A stretch of DNA of 64,000 bases from an uncultured Granulosicoccus sp. (GCA_947492525.1 CANLNQ010000001.1:124001-188000); one strand, 5' to 3'. Counted from the first letter of the stretch, positions 9,046 through 19,557 are shown. Program-made: numbers and translations. Notes: generated by a model not told the origin, from the letters alone.

Positions 9046-9951
9046 ATGCTTGACTATGACGCGCTGGCCACCCTGACGGCGGTTCTCCAGACGGGCAGCT
9101 TCGAACAGGCCGCCCGGCGGCTGCATGTGACCCCGTCAGCAGTCTCCCAGCGCATCCGCCACCTGGAGCAACGGCTGGGGTCGCCGCTGGTGGTTCGTGC
9201 ACAACCCTGCCACGCGACCGCTGTCGGTGAAAGACTGATGCGTCACGCGCAGGATGTCGCCGTGCTGGAGTCCCGCCTGGCAGCCACGATGCCCGACATC
9301 CTGTCCGAGACTGATACTCCAACGCTGCGCATTGCCGTCAATGCCGACACTCTGTCCACCTGGTTCATCGAAGCCTTGTCCGCCTGCAACGGCCTGTTGT
9401 TCGAACTCATCCTGGATGATCAGGATCATAGTCGGCAATGGCTGGAGCGCGGCGAAGTTGTTGCTGCGGTGACGTCGGATTCTACCGCTGTCGGCGGCTG
9501 CGATGTATCGGCACTGGGCCTGCTTCGCTATCGGGCAACGGCATCGCCCGCCTTCATCGAACGCCATTGCGCCACCGGAGTGGATCAGCATACGCTGGCA
9601 ATGGCGCCCATGCTCCTGTTCAACAACAAGGACCGTCTGCAGGAACGCTGGATGAAGGAACAGGGCATAGCCTATACCAGTCCTCCAGCCCACGGGCTGC
9701 CATCCAGCGAGGCGTTTGTATCCGCATCGCTGGCAGGCATGGGTTGGGGTATGAACCCCGAGCCCCTGGTGCGCGACGCATTGAACAGTGGTCAACTGCT
9801 TGAACTGATACCCGATACGCCGCTGGACATCCCGTTGTACTGGCAGGTTCCAAGCTTGATGCGGGACGCTTTGGGTGAGCTGACGGCGGCTGTTCAGCAA
9901 GTCGCCAAACGTGAACTGGCCTCGATCAGTGTGTTCAGTAACGCAGTCTGA
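9046..9951 (+). CDS. argP: LysR-family regulator of the exporter, ArgP-type
   Basis: A 301-aa LysR regulator with the N-terminal helix-turn-helix (SFEQAARRLHVTPSAVSQR, residues about 17-36) very close to ArgP/IciA. The C-terminal effector domain contains GLPSSEAFVSASLAGMGWGM, also typical of ArgP. ArgP senses arginine and lysine and activates argO. The divergent gene is an ArgO exporter, so the pair forms a basic-amino-acid efflux switch. Confidence 0.92.
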   Translation: MLDYDALATLTAVLQTGSFEQAARRLHVTPSAVSQRIRHLEQRLGSPLVVRAQPCHATAVGERLMRHAQDVAVLESRLAATMPDILSETDTPTLRIAVNADTLSTWFIEALSACNGLLFELILDDQDHSRQWLERGEVVAAVTSDSTAVGGCDVSALGLLRYRATASPAFIERHCATGVDQHTLAMAPMLLFNNKDRLQERWMKEQGIAYTSPPAHGLPSSEAFVSASLAGMGWGMNPEPLVRDALNSGQLLELIPDTPLDIPLYWQVPSLMRDALGELTAAVQQVAKRELASISVFSNAV

Positions 9952-9992
9952 ATATCCCGAGTTGCATTATCGCTTGATCCGCTACATCACCG

Positions 9993-10898
9993 TCATTCTG
10001 TAGCCGGACTTTGCCTGGCCAGCGTCTGCCGAATCATGCGGTTATGGGTGGCTACATAGATCCACAGATGGTGCACCAATGCCTCGGGTTTCTTGGTGGT
10101 GCACCAGGTGCGACGGACCAGGCGGTTGATGTTGGCCCGAAGCATGGCCAGAGTGTGATTGATCGAGAACAGAGGATCGAAGCCGACCTTTTTCAGCTCA
10201 CCTTGGCCGGTCACGCAACCGCGTTTACTCGGGTGCACCGTATGTGAGCTTTCCGGGAAATGGCGTTTGATCAATGTGTTGTACTGATCATGTCCATCGG
10301 TGCTGAAACAGGCCTCCGCATGGATCCGGTGCTGCACCTCGGCAAACAGCTCCTCGCGCATCTGTCGGCTCTCATCGGGGCGTTTTCCGTACTTCTTGCG
10401 GGAGATTGCCGCCAGATTGCCACTGGCTGGAATACGCGCCACCCCGAATCCCTGTATCAAGCGGCGCTGGCTGTCGACCACCACGCAGACGCTCAAGGGC
10501 TTGCATTTGATGTGCTCTAGAGTGATCAGATCATCCAGCTGTACCTGTCTGACCGGGGCCTCTCTGTCCAGCAGGCGCTCCTCTTGCAACCTTGCCTGTT
10601 CGCCCAGATACACCAGCCGTCGACTGACCGTGCTGCGAGACACATTCAGTAGCAGAGCGGCCCGGCGCATCGACACACAGGCACTGAGCAAGGCCATCAG
10701 TGGTTGATTGATACGACGTTTCTTCTGCCTGAAGGCCGCTGTGTCGGTGGCACGGGAGAAGGTGGTGCGGCAGGCCTTGCAGCGAAACCGGTCGATGGCT
10801 CGGGCATCACAGCGTCGATAATAGGTGCCATGGCGAGCCACCTCGTTGCCGTTTGCGCGGCAGCGCGGACATTCTGGGTTCATATCCTTATAAACCAT
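9993..10898 (-). mobile_element. IS1-like transposase, single open frame
   Basis: The 301-aa protein begins with a zinc-ribbon (CPRC near residue 10, CKAC near 40), then a helix-turn-helix (RRAALLLNVSRSTVSRR), then a DDE-like core: Asp in VVVDSQ, Asp in STDGHDQY, and a C-terminal block LVRRTWCTTKKPEAL that resembles the LGRKSLSFSKS block of IS1 transposases. In IS1 a catalytic Glu lies just before that block; here the matching region reads FSINHTLAMLRANI, with no clear Glu. I could not find convincing terminal inverted repeats or a target duplication. It may be a degenerate or domesticated element. An alternative start is the ATG at 10883. Confidence 0.75.
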
Positions 10899-10971
10899 TG
10901 ATTGAAATTAGCGTTTACAGCTTACCCTGTTTTCACGAACACAGTAAAGTGGGCCAGTTCAAGCCAGTTCA

Positions 10972-11769
10972 CTATGACTGCGGAATGATACTCTCCGCAA
11001 ACCCGACGATCCGCTGGCGGCCATAGCCACCCTGAGGCACCGGTGTGGATCGTCCGGAGCGTGCCCAGACGTGGCGGGTCACACCGTTGTGCTTCCGGGG
11101 ATTCTGCCCGTGATACATGCGCCAGGCGATGACGTTGCCAGCCTGATCGCGTGAGACATCGACAACGGTTCCCATGTGATTGATCGCACCGCCCACCTCC
11201 TTGTATAGCCCGCTCTTGCCAGCGGCAGCCAGCGGAACGCGTGGTGAATACCACAAGACCGTTCCCGTCTTGATGCTGTTGCGCAGCGCCTGCAGAGATG
11301 CCGGGGCATCGAGAGGGTCGGTGCCATCGTAGAAGATGGGCGTGAACATGCCCTTGTCGTCATACCACCGGGCCAGGCCTCGCGTCGAACGTGCCTCTTC
11401 CACGCCCGGACGCTTGTTGTTGCCACCTTCCCTGAAACGTGTGATGCCGGCAGGTGCTGCCAGATGAACAGCCGGACAAAGTGTGGCAATTCTGCTGGAT
11501 AGCCTCAGAAAATTGCCACTGCAATCGCGCCATTCGTCACTCGGCGACTGCGTATACAGGATCGTCTGGCTCTCCATCCAGTCCAATGCGGGTTTGATAT
11601 CGCAGGCCACTGCATCCGGGCTCACGGCGAGAGTGTTGCCCGGATCCGTAGCGGGAATGTCGGGGGGCGACGGTTCCGGGTCGCTCAGCGGTAGGGTGGA
11701 ACAACCGACCAGAGCCAGCGCCGAGCCCAGAACCAGAACGTGCGCAAACAGGGATGAAGACAGTTTCAT
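10972..11769 (-). CDS. Lipoprotein with NlpC/P60-like cysteine peptidase motifs
   Basis: A 265-aa protein whose lipoprotein signal ends at LALVGC (Cys23). A Pro/Asp-rich linker follows. DCSGN around Cys83 resembles the catalytic DCSG of NlpC/P60 endopeptidases, and INHMGTVVDV around His198 resembles their catalytic HVG box; His220 or His227 could complete the triad. GTVLWYSPR, just before the His box, matches the usual 'GDLvfy' strand. The large spacing between Cys and His (115 residues) is longer than normal, so it would be a divergent member. A role in cell-wall peptide hydrolysis is inferred. The start at 11769 places the signal correctly. Confidence 0.6.
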   Translation of the reverse strand: MKLSSSLFAHVLVLGSALALVGCSTLPLSDPEPSPPDIPATDPGNTLAVSPDAVACDIKPALDWMESQTILYTQSPSDEWRDCSGNFLRLSSRIATLCPAVHLAAPAGITRFREGGNNKRPGVEEARSTRGLARWYDDKGMFTPIFYDGTDPLDAPASLQALRNSIKTGTVLWYSPRVPLAAAGKSGLYKEVGGAINHMGTVVDVSRDQAGNVIAWRMYHGQNPRKHNGVTRHVWARSGRSTPVPQGGYGRQRIVGFAESIIPQS

Positions 11770-12092
11770 GATTCGATACCCGCAATGTTCATGAAGTGAG
11801 CCGTGATCCTGCCTACGATGCAAACAGCAGAGTGCAGAGTGCAGAGTGCATGACAGGCTGAATCACGGACTTTCTACACAATACAAGTTGCTATCAAAGG
11901 CTATGGGTTCCGAGCCCTATCCATTCGATCAGTTCTTGTGTGTGAACGGCGTGACTCATGAAACAGCTCGGTGCCGGGGTAAAAGACCTTTCCCGTGGCG
12001 TCAATGCGGCATTCACTCATTGACGGAATTATTTTGCCGAGAATGGCGTAGACTGATTTTCTCGTTTGCGCAGAAACTTGTCAGGGAATGTC
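11770..12092. other. Intergenic region between two divergent lipoprotein genes
   Basis: This 323-bp region carries the promoters of both flanking lipoprotein genes. It contains three tandem 7-bp units GCAGAGT at 11827-11847. One small open frame crosses it but has no ribosome-binding site or coding character, and nothing else was recognised. Confidence 0.5.
11827..11847. repeat. Three tandem 7-bp units
   Basis: Three perfect consecutive copies of GCAGAGT, 58 bp upstream of the NlpC/P60-like gene start on the minus strand. Possible slippage site in a leader or promoter. Confidence 0.8.
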
Positions 12093-12917
12093 ATGAAAAC
12101 GAACGACAGAAAGTTTGCCATCCATGCAGCCGTACCGTTGATCACGGTGTTGATCGCATCGTGCGGCGGTGGCTCAAGCGATGGAAATACCGATGGGCTC
12201 GCCGAGCCGGGAACCGACGACAGTGAATCTTCTTCCCCCTCGGTAGTCCCGCCAGACGTGCTGCCTTTGATCAGCAGCGAGGGCGCGGAATCAGGGTTCG
12301 AAGGTTGCCTGAACCGCCCCTTGTATTTCAATGGCCCTCATTTCGTCTCGACCACCCATGAAGTGACCAATACCAGTGCCTTTGGTGTTTCAAGCAGTAG
12401 TGAACAGATTGACCGAGTCTATACCGTCACCGACGTGAGCGCAGAGGGTATAGCCCAGGTCGAGATAGAAACCACCCTGGCAACCTCATCGGGCACGGGA
12501 GGCAGTTTTACCACGCCGTATACTCTGGATGGTTACACCCTGTCACCCACCGGAACTTCGCAGAACGACCCATTGCTCATCGACTATAGCCTCGAAGAAG
12601 GCGCATCCGTGACCCAGGTTCTGGGTACCGAGTTCGGGGCAGTTGCAGATACAACGCGCACCTACACTTATGTCGGCCGAGAGACTGTCGACATCAATGG
12701 AACAGCGCTGGAAGCCTGCAGAGTGGATTCGGAGACCAGAAACGAAACCGACCGACCTGAGTTCAGGTTCGAAGGCTATGCGACTCGGTGGTACGCCGTG
12801 GGATCTGGTCTGTTGCTCAAACGAACAGGAACCAGCTTTCCGGATAGCGAAGACGATGTCTTCAGCAGTGAAAGCGTGCTGACATTCGGCGCCATCAATT
12901 CCGAATCGATACTCTAG
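12093..12917 (+). CDS. Lipoprotein of unknown function (274 aa)
   Basis: The signal peptide ends in lipobox LIASCGGG near residue 21, followed by a low-complexity Ser/Asp/Gly/Glu linker to about residue 60. The mature domain is a beta-rich region of about 210 residues with paired cysteines (GFEGCLN and LEACRVD). The start at 12093 has AGGGA directly upstream, whereas the longer in-frame start gives a charged leader before the signal. No family was recognised. The gene stands alone. Confidence 0.75.
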   Translation: MKTNDRKFAIHAAVPLITVLIASCGGGSSDGNTDGLAEPGTDDSESSSPSVVPPDVLPLISSEGAESGFEGCLNRPLYFNGPHFVSTTHEVTNTSAFGVSSSSEQIDRVYTVTDVSAEGIAQVEIETTLATSSGTGGSFTTPYTLDGYTLSPTGTSQNDPLLIDYSLEEGASVTQVLGTEFGAVADTTRTYTYVGRETVDINGTALEACRVDSETRNETDRPEFRFEGYATRWYAVGSGLLLKRTGTSFPDSEDDVFSSESVLTFGAINSESIL

Positions 12918-13199
12918 AAGCATCCCTGCTCGGCGAGCGAGTAACGGCAATCATTATTATTTCCTCAATTGCCTGAGATTCAACATCTAGGATGTTGTCA
13001 CAGGTTTTCATCAGCTGCATGAACCCCGCCAACCCGCATTGCATTATCGCGTTGGCGTGGTTCGTGGTTCGTGGCTCGTGGCTCGTGGTTGCTCTGCATG
13101 CTGCCGTCAATCCATGAACTGGCAAACCAGTAATGCAGTTGGTCGAACCACACCCGGAAACTGTCTGGAACGAGTCCCAATGATACGAGTGAATACACA
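12918..13199. other. Intergenic region with heptanucleotide repeats
   Basis: About 280 bp between two lipoprotein genes in the same orientation. It contains the repeat block at 13061-13088 and no supported gene. A promoter for the YHYH gene must lie here, but I cannot place it. Confidence 0.4.
13061..13088. repeat. Four tandem 7-bp units
   Basis: Four consecutive units, TTCGTGG twice then CTCGTGG twice, preceded by a partial unit GCGTGG at 13055. The block lies 112 bp upstream of the YHYH lipoprotein start. Confidence 0.85.
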
Positions 13200-14309
<1,110 letters not shown>

Positions 14310-14384
14310 TGAGGGGTCAGTTCGAAGGTGCCGGTGGCTCCGAAGGCCGGGGCGGTCCACCGGCCGCCGGAGGCTAGTGCGGGA

Positions 14385-14747
14385 TCAACTCGTAGCGGGA
14401 GGCACCACAGCGATGACGAATGATTTGCGTACATATTCCTCGACGTGCCAGACGGGCTGCAGGCCATTGTCCATCACGAAGCTGTCACCGGCTTTCACAT
14501 CGAAGGACTCATCTCCCACAACTATCGTGGCCTTGCCTTCCAGAATATGGCAGAACTCGATCTGATCATTCATCGGGCCGTTGAAAACACCTGCGGTGCT
14601 TTCCCAGACGCCGGAACGAAAAGCGCCATCGTTGCCCTGAAAGTGAACCCATGCCGTGTGCCTGGGGTCACCAGAGACTGTGACCTTTGTGGTGTCGTTT
14701 TGTACGGGTTTTACCGTAGAGTCGGAGAACTTGATGAAAGAGCTCAT
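14385..14747 (-). CDS. Cupin-domain protein
   Basis: A 120-aa single-domain cupin. The C-terminal half contains CHILEGKATIVVGDESFDVKAG, close to the DUF861/EutQ-like cupin group, with WHVEEYVRK at the end. One clear metal-ligand histidine sits in the first motif (CHILEG). Such proteins bind small ligands or isomerise sugars. It is the last gene of the TRAP/DhaKL cluster, 129 bp beyond the dhaKL stop on the same strand, which suggests a role in the same pathway. No good ribosome-binding site precedes the ATG. Confidence 0.8.
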   Translation of the reverse strand: MSSFIKFSDSTVKPVQNDTTKVTVSGDPRHTAWVHFQGNDGAFRSGVWESTAGVFNGPMNDQIEFCHILEGKATIVVGDESFDVKAGDSFVMDNGLQPVWHVEEYVRKSFVIAVVPPATS

Positions 14748-14756
14748 GATATGTCA

Positions 14757-14815
14757 GTCAGATTAAATGAAAGAAAAAATAGAAAAGACAAGGAAAAGAA
14801 GGGAAAGGTGGTCTG
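14757..14815 (-). other. Polypyrimidine tract in the dhaKL-cupin intergenic region
   Basis: The plus strand is almost wholly A and G over about 59 bases; the minus-strand transcript would be a C/U tract just upstream of the cupin start. Such a tract could be a pause, a Rho-related region or a protein-binding leader. No function can be assigned. Confidence 0.5.
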
Positions 14816-14876
14816 AAAGGTACGTACCAGACCATCATGAAAAATCTCGTTGGTGAACTGCTTGCTACCGGTCATG

Positions 14877-16499
14877 TCAGCCGCGTTCCAGCCCTTCGAA
14901 CAGCAGTGCCACCGCCTCGGCCCCCGGGTCATTGTGGCCGGCCAGCTTGTCCGCTCTGACATAGCTTGACCGACCCGCACGCGCTTGCGTTATTTCTGCT
15001 GTGGCATCTGCCCCGGCACGTGCGGCGTGCGCCGCTTCAGTGATACCCGAGTCCAACGCTTCGAGTGCCGGGTGCAGAGCATCGATCATCGTTCTGTCCC
15101 CGAGACCGGCGCCACCCACCTCCTGCATACGCGCCAGCCCTGCACGCAAGGCCTGATTGCGATCAGCACCTTTGGCCGACTCCTCTCCGGCCGCCATGAA
15201 GAAGATCGCCAGCAGAACACCAGAAGAGCCTCCCATCTTCTTTGCAAGTTCGGCCCCCATGGCGTGAAACAGCGCTGCCTCATCGGCCAGTGGCAATTGG
15301 TCGAGAACCTTGATCAGGTCACGGGCTGCCGTGGCCAATGTCGAGCCGGTATCACCATCGCCTGACTTCGCATCCAGCGCATTCAATGTCTCTTCGGTCT
15401 CGAGCAGAAGCTCACAGCAGCGCTGCAGAAACGCCTTGCGCTCGGGATGGGCAGAGGCTGTCAACTGTTCCGACTGGACCTCAGCCGGAACCGGGAAAAC
15501 AGTGATTTCCTCGACACGATAAGCTCCGGGCCAGGCCGGCGGTGACACCCCCATTTCAAGTCTCGCCTCATCCTGAGAGTCGACAGGTAACAGAGAGACG
15601 GAGAATCCCTGCATGTCCATCGCGGTCATCAGCGGCGCGGGGCCAACCATCCATCGGATACGCTCACCCACTGACGAACGCGCCAGCTCGTTGGCAAGTA
15701 TCCCCATTTCCAGCTGACTCGTGCCACCCAGATTGTTCAACAGCGCCACATGTGGTGCGTCAGACAGGCCCTGTGCAAGCTTGTCGGTAACCCGTTTCAT
15801 GGCTTGCTCGGCGGAATCGAAGCGAATCTGCTCGATGCCAGGTTCACCGTGAATACCGAGTCCCAGCTCGGCGTGACCTTCGTCAATGCGTGACTCCCGC
15901 TCCGAACCCGGTACCGTGCAGGTATTCAAGGACATGCCGATCGTGCGAACGCCGGCAATCACCCGCTCTGCAGCACTCGCCACCGCATCCAGATCGCGGC
16001 CCTCTTCGGCAGCAGCGCCGGCAATCTTGTGTACCAGCAGAGTGCCGGCCAGACCCCGCGCCTGCGCTATCTCCGGCAAGGCAATATCGTCATCGACAAT
16101 GACCATTTTCACGCGATACCCCATAGCCCTTGCCCGCTCCGCTGCCAGACCGAAGTTGAGACGGTCGCCGGTGTAGTTCTTGAGAATCAGCAGACAGCCT
16201 GCATCCCCGGTCACGGCCAGGATGCCGGCCAGCACCGCATCCACCGAGGGCGAGGCAAACACCTCGCCGCAGACCGCAGCAGTCAACATGCCGCGACCGA
16301 CAAAGCCCGCGTGTGAAGGCTCGTGTCCCGAACCGCCGCCCGAGACGAGTGCCACGCGATCGCGTGACCAGTCATTGCGGACGACCACCTTGATATGAGG
16401 GTAGCCGTCGAGCCGGCCCAAACGACCACCACTGGCTCGCAACAGGCCATCCACCGACTCGGTGACTACCGAATTTCTGGCATTGATGAACTGACTCAT
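14877..16499 (-). CDS. Dihydroxyacetone kinase-like protein (DhaK-DhaL fusion)
   Basis: A 540-aa ATP-dependent kinase of the Dha family in one chain. The DhaK half (residues about 1-330) has the GGGSGHEPSHAGFVG substrate loop and the His that forms a hemiaminal with the substrate, His217 in GLGIHGEPG. The DhaL half (about 350-540) has the ATP/Mg site DAKSGDGDTGSTL and GGSSGVL. It phosphorylates dihydroxyacetone or a related ketose or aldose; homologues also act on four-carbon sugar derivatives. It is downstream of a TRAP transporter and an FAD oxidoreductase, so the natural substrate may be the product of that oxidation. The start has AGGAGAG upstream. Confidence 0.92.
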   Translation of the reverse strand: MSQFINARNSVVTESVDGLLRASGGRLGRLDGYPHIKVVVRNDWSRDRVALVSGGGSGHEPSHAGFVGRGMLTAAVCGEVFASPSVDAVLAGILAVTGDAGCLLILKNYTGDRLNFGLAAERARAMGYRVKMVIVDDDIALPEIAQARGLAGTLLVHKIAGAAAEEGRDLDAVASAAERVIAGVRTIGMSLNTCTVPGSERESRIDEGHAELGLGIHGEPGIEQIRFDSAEQAMKRVTDKLAQGLSDAPHVALLNNLGGTSQLEMGILANELARSSVGERIRWMVGPAPLMTAMDMQGFSVSLLPVDSQDEARLEMGVSPPAWPGAYRVEEITVFPVPAEVQSEQLTASAHPERKAFLQRCCELLLETEETLNALDAKSGDGDTGSTLATAARDLIKVLDQLPLADEAALFHAMGAELAKKMGGSSGVLLAIFFMAAGEESAKGADRNQALRAGLARMQEVGGAGLGDRTMIDALHPALEALDSGITEAAHAARAGADATAEITQARAGRSSYVRADKLAGHNDPGAEAVALLFEGLERG

Positions 16500-16559
16500 T
16501 GATCTCTCCTGCGTTGTTGATGCGATGATCGGACGTGTTTTGATAGATGCGACATGTGC

Positions 16560-17900
16560 TCAGTATCCGAACACACGCGGTAGCCACAATGACAATTCCG
16601 GCACGAATGCGATCACGAAGATCGCGATGGTATTGACTGCCGCAAAAGGCAGGATCTTCAGCGAGATTTCCTCAATGGATATCTTCGAGATACCCGAGGC
16701 GATGAACAGATTCTCGCCCAGCGGTGGTGTCTGAAAGCCGATTCCCAGCGTACAGACCATCACCACGCCAAAATGAACCGGATCGATACCGACACTGTAG
16801 GCCACGGGTAGCATCACCGGCACCAGTATCAGAATGGTTGACAGCGTCTCCATGAACATGCCGACCAACAGCAGGAAAACGATCATCAGCGTCCAGATGA
16901 CGTAGATATTCTGCGTAAACGATAGCATGCTATCGGCGATGATCCCCGGTATCTGATTCTCCACCAGCAAGCGGCCGAACACAGTTGCCGTGAACATGAT
17001 CATCAATATTCGTCCGGTCAGCCAGGTGGTGATCTCGAGCGCGTCGAAAAGCTTTCTGAATGTCAGCTCGCGGTAGAGCACCGTACCGACGAACAAGGTG
17101 TAGAAGATGGCAACAACAGCCGATTCCGTCGGTGTGAAGAAACCGGTGTAGATTCCGCCCAGGATGACTACCGGTGCCAGCAACGCCCAGAAGCCACGAT
17201 AGACCGTACGCAGAATGCCCCGCGCAGACCAGCCCTCAGTGGTACCGGTGTAACCACGCTTCTTGCACATGAAGTAGTTCATCGTGAGCAGGCTCACGGT
17301 GATCACGGCAGCAGGTATAACGCCGGCAACAAACAGCTTGGGGATCGATACGCTCTGGAAGTTGCCGTATTTCTCTACCGCCTCAGGGGTTGGCAACAGG
17401 CCGAGCGACGAGATACCGAAGATGATCATCGGAATCGACGGCGGGATCACGATGCCAAGACCGCCAGCAGAGGCAGTAACGGCAGAGGCGTAGCCTTTAT
17501 CGTATTGACGCTCGATCATCGCGGGAATCATCAACATGCCAACCGCGGCCGTGGTTGCAGGACCAGACCCGGAAATGGCACCGAAGAATACGCAAGCCAT
17601 GACAGTGGCGACGGCCATTCCGCCGGTAAACGGTCCGGCGAGACTCTCGGCTACCGCAATCAGGCGTCGCGAGATGCCCGCGGCTTCCATCAAGGCACCA
17701 GCGAGTATGAAAGCCGGCAGTGCCATCAAAGGGAAAGACCCTACCGACGAAAAAGCGATCTGCACGAACTTGGCCGGATTCTCGCCCAGGTAGAAAAACG
17801 AGAACAACGACGAAACGCCGAGTGCAACCGTGATAGGCGCACCGATCAACAACAAGAGCAGGAAAGAGCCGAACAGCACGGTGACAATGGTGGTTTCCAT
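16560..17900 (-). CDS. dctM: TRAP transporter large permease (DctM type)
   Basis: A 446-aa very hydrophobic protein with about twelve membrane segments, the large (DctM) permease of a tripartite ATP-independent periplasmic transporter. It carries the family segment GAISGSGPATTAAVGMLMIP and the C-terminal GIGFQTPPLGENLF. Its start codon shares one base with the dctQ stop (TGATG), so the two are coupled. Transport is driven by the sodium or proton gradient with the DctP protein. Confidence 0.95.
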   Translation of the reverse strand: METTIVTVLFGSFLLLLLIGAPITVALGVSSLFSFFYLGENPAKFVQIAFSSVGSFPLMALPAFILAGALMEAAGISRRLIAVAESLAGPFTGGMAVATVMACVFFGAISGSGPATTAAVGMLMIPAMIERQYDKGYASAVTASAGGLGIVIPPSIPMIIFGISSLGLLPTPEAVEKYGNFQSVSIPKLFVAGVIPAAVITVSLLTMNYFMCKKRGYTGTTEGWSARGILRTVYRGFWALLAPVVILGGIYTGFFTPTESAVVAIFYTLFVGTVLYRELTFRKLFDALEITTWLTGRILMIMFTATVFGRLLVENQIPGIIADSMLSFTQNIYVIWTLMIVFLLLVGMFMETLSTILILVPVMLPVAYSVGIDPVHFGVVMVCTLGIGFQTPPLGENLFIASGISKISIEEISLKILPFAAVNTIAIFVIAFVPELSLWLPRVFGY

Positions 17901-18484
17901 CAGTACTTGCCTCCGCGAGGGTCTGTTCCGCCAGCGATGTCCGAGGCCACTCCGGCAGCTGCAGTCTCGCGCGCAATCTCCTCGAGATCGACGCTATCGA
18001 CATCCTTGAAGTCGACACCCTTGACCAGCTTGAGGTAATTGACCTGAATGACACGAATGGTGATCAGCGTGAACGAGATGGGCAGGACGATGTAGATCCA
18101 CTTCATTTCGATGCCCAACGTCTGTGATTTCCAGAACTTGTTCATCTGGAAGAACACGAAATTACTCGACAGGTAGATGAAAACGACGTTGAAGAATATC
18201 CAGAACAGGTCAGCGAACGCCTCGATGTAGTTCACCACGCGTTTGCCGAAAAAGCGGAACTGGAAGGTCACGCGATTGTGCGCATGCTTGCGCGCTGCAT
18301 AGCTCGCGCCTATATAGACGAACCAGACGAAGAGATAGACCGACAGCTCTTCTATCCACGAAATCGAGCTATTGAATATTTCGCGAGACAGGATCTGTGC
18401 GAACAGTAGACAGACGAATGTGACAAGCAGACTTCGACAAATATAGCTTTCCAGATTATCCAGCACATACAGCACTCTAGACAT
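17900..18484 (-). CDS. dctQ: TRAP transporter small permease (DctQ type)
   Basis: A 194-aa protein with four hydrophobic segments and the DctQ hallmarks IEELSVYLFVWFVYIGA and AARKHAHNRV. The C-terminus extends about 35 residues as a charged and Gly-rich tail. It has a GGGAG ribosome-binding site. It lies between the binding protein and the large permease and scaffolds the permease in the inner membrane. Confidence 0.94.
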   Translation of the reverse strand: MSRVLYVLDNLESYICRSLLVTFVCLLFAQILSREIFNSSISWIEELSVYLFVWFVYIGASYAARKHAHNRVTFQFRFFGKRVVNYIEAFADLFWIFFNVVFIYLSSNFVFFQMNKFWKSQTLGIEMKWIYIVLPISFTLITIRVIQVNYLKLVKGVDFKDVDSVDLEEIARETAAAGVASDIAGGTDPRGGKY

Positions 18485-18549
18485 GACTTCACTCCCGGTT
18501 GAAGTGGGGCCGCACCGAATGGCACGGCCCTCGGCGACTGCTTGTTGGC

Positions 18550-19557
18550 CTACTCGATGGGTTGCCTGCCAAGCTCCGCCAGAGTTTCGTTGATGGCATC
18601 AATGCCACCGACACTGTCATGGAACTTCGGCCATACCGCAGCCGTCGCCTTTTCGATCCACTCGGCCTCGTCCACTTCCGTGAACTCCATACCCTTCGCC
18701 AGCAGTTCATCCAGTGCTGTCTTCTCGCGTTCACGCAGGAATTCGACACTGTATTCCGTCGCCTTCTTGCCAGCATCCAGGATCGCCTGCTGGAATTCCG
18801 GCGACTGCGACTGGAACAGCTGCTCGGACATGATCATGGGTTCAAGCAGGAAGTTGTAGTGGATGTTGGAGATGTACTTCTGGACTTCATAGAACTTGAC
18901 CGACTCAAGATCGATGAGCCCCAGATCCTGGCCATCAACCACTTTCTGCTGCAGTGCCGTGAACACTTCCGACCAGGCCATGGGTGTCGGATTCACGCCC
19001 CAGGCCTTGTAGGTATCAATCATGATCTCGTTCTTCGGAACCCGGATGATGAGCCCCTGCAGATCGTCCAGCGTCTTCACCGGTCGCGCGGAGTTGGTGA
19101 GCACCCTGAAGCCCGAGAAGGTCCAGGCGACGATACGCACACCTGCATCGCGCACCGTGTTCTCCACCAGACGTTCAGCCGTCTTTCCCTGAGTAAGGCT
19201 GTAGGCCTCTTCAAGGTTCTGGATCATGTAGGGAAGGGTCAGCACCCCCACGGTTGGCGAGAACGGTGTGACGTTGTTGATGGCCAGCACCGAAAAATCG
19301 AGCATACCCATGGCGGCATTCATCACGGTGTCTTCCTCTGAACCGAGCTGACTGTTCGGAAACAGGTCCGCTGTCAGCTCACCATTTGTGGCCTTCTCGA
19401 GCTCTTCAACAAAGCGCTCGGCCATGACGTATTGGCCACCGCCCTGTGCAGCCCCCAGGGCTATCTTGAACGTTTCCGCAGCAACAGACTGCGTTGCAGC
19501 GGACATCATGGTCGCACCCAGTAATAGGGCGGGCGCAGCAACTCTGAACAGTTTCAT
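18550..19557 (-). CDS. dctP: TRAP transporter solute-binding protein (DctP type)
   Basis: A 335-aa periplasmic binding protein with a clear signal peptide cleaved after SVAA/A near residue 27. Family motifs include RFVEELEKATNGEL and AWSEVFTALQQKVVDGQD, and the substrate-gating Arg region LIIRVPKNEIM. The conserved Arg of DctP proteins is the usual carboxylate contact, so the substrate is probably an organic acid or sugar acid. It starts with an AAAAGGA ribosome-binding site and precedes dctQ by 65 bp, space enough for mRNA processing that keeps DctP in excess. Confidence 0.94.
   Translation of the reverse strand: MKLFRVAAPALLLGATMMSAATQSVAAETFKIALGAAQGGGQYVMAERFVEELEKATNGELTADLFPNSQLGSEEDTVMNAAMGMLDFSVLAINNVTPFSPTVGVLTLPYMIQNLEEAYSLTQGKTAERLVENTVRDAGVRIVAWTFSGFRVLTNSARPVKTLDDLQGLIIRVPKNEIMIDTYKAWGVNPTPMAWSEVFTALQQKVVDGQDLGLIDLESVKFYEVQKYISNIHYNFLLEPMIMSEQLFQSQSPEFQQAILDAGKKATEYSVEFLREREKTALDELLAKGMEFTEVDEAEWIEKATAAVWPKFHDSVGGIDAINETLAELGRQPIE

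Noticed and set aside
9952-10971. Terminal inverted repeats and target duplication around the IS1-like transposase
   Set aside because: Comparison of both flanks gave no convincing match.
11846-12226. 126-aa plus-strand frame overlapping the lipoprotein start
   Set aside because: Out of frame with the lipoprotein, Arg-rich, no domain or ribosome-binding site.
18499-19341. 280-aa plus-strand open frame opposite dctP
   Set aside because: Antisense to a well-supported TRAP binding protein; no family features.
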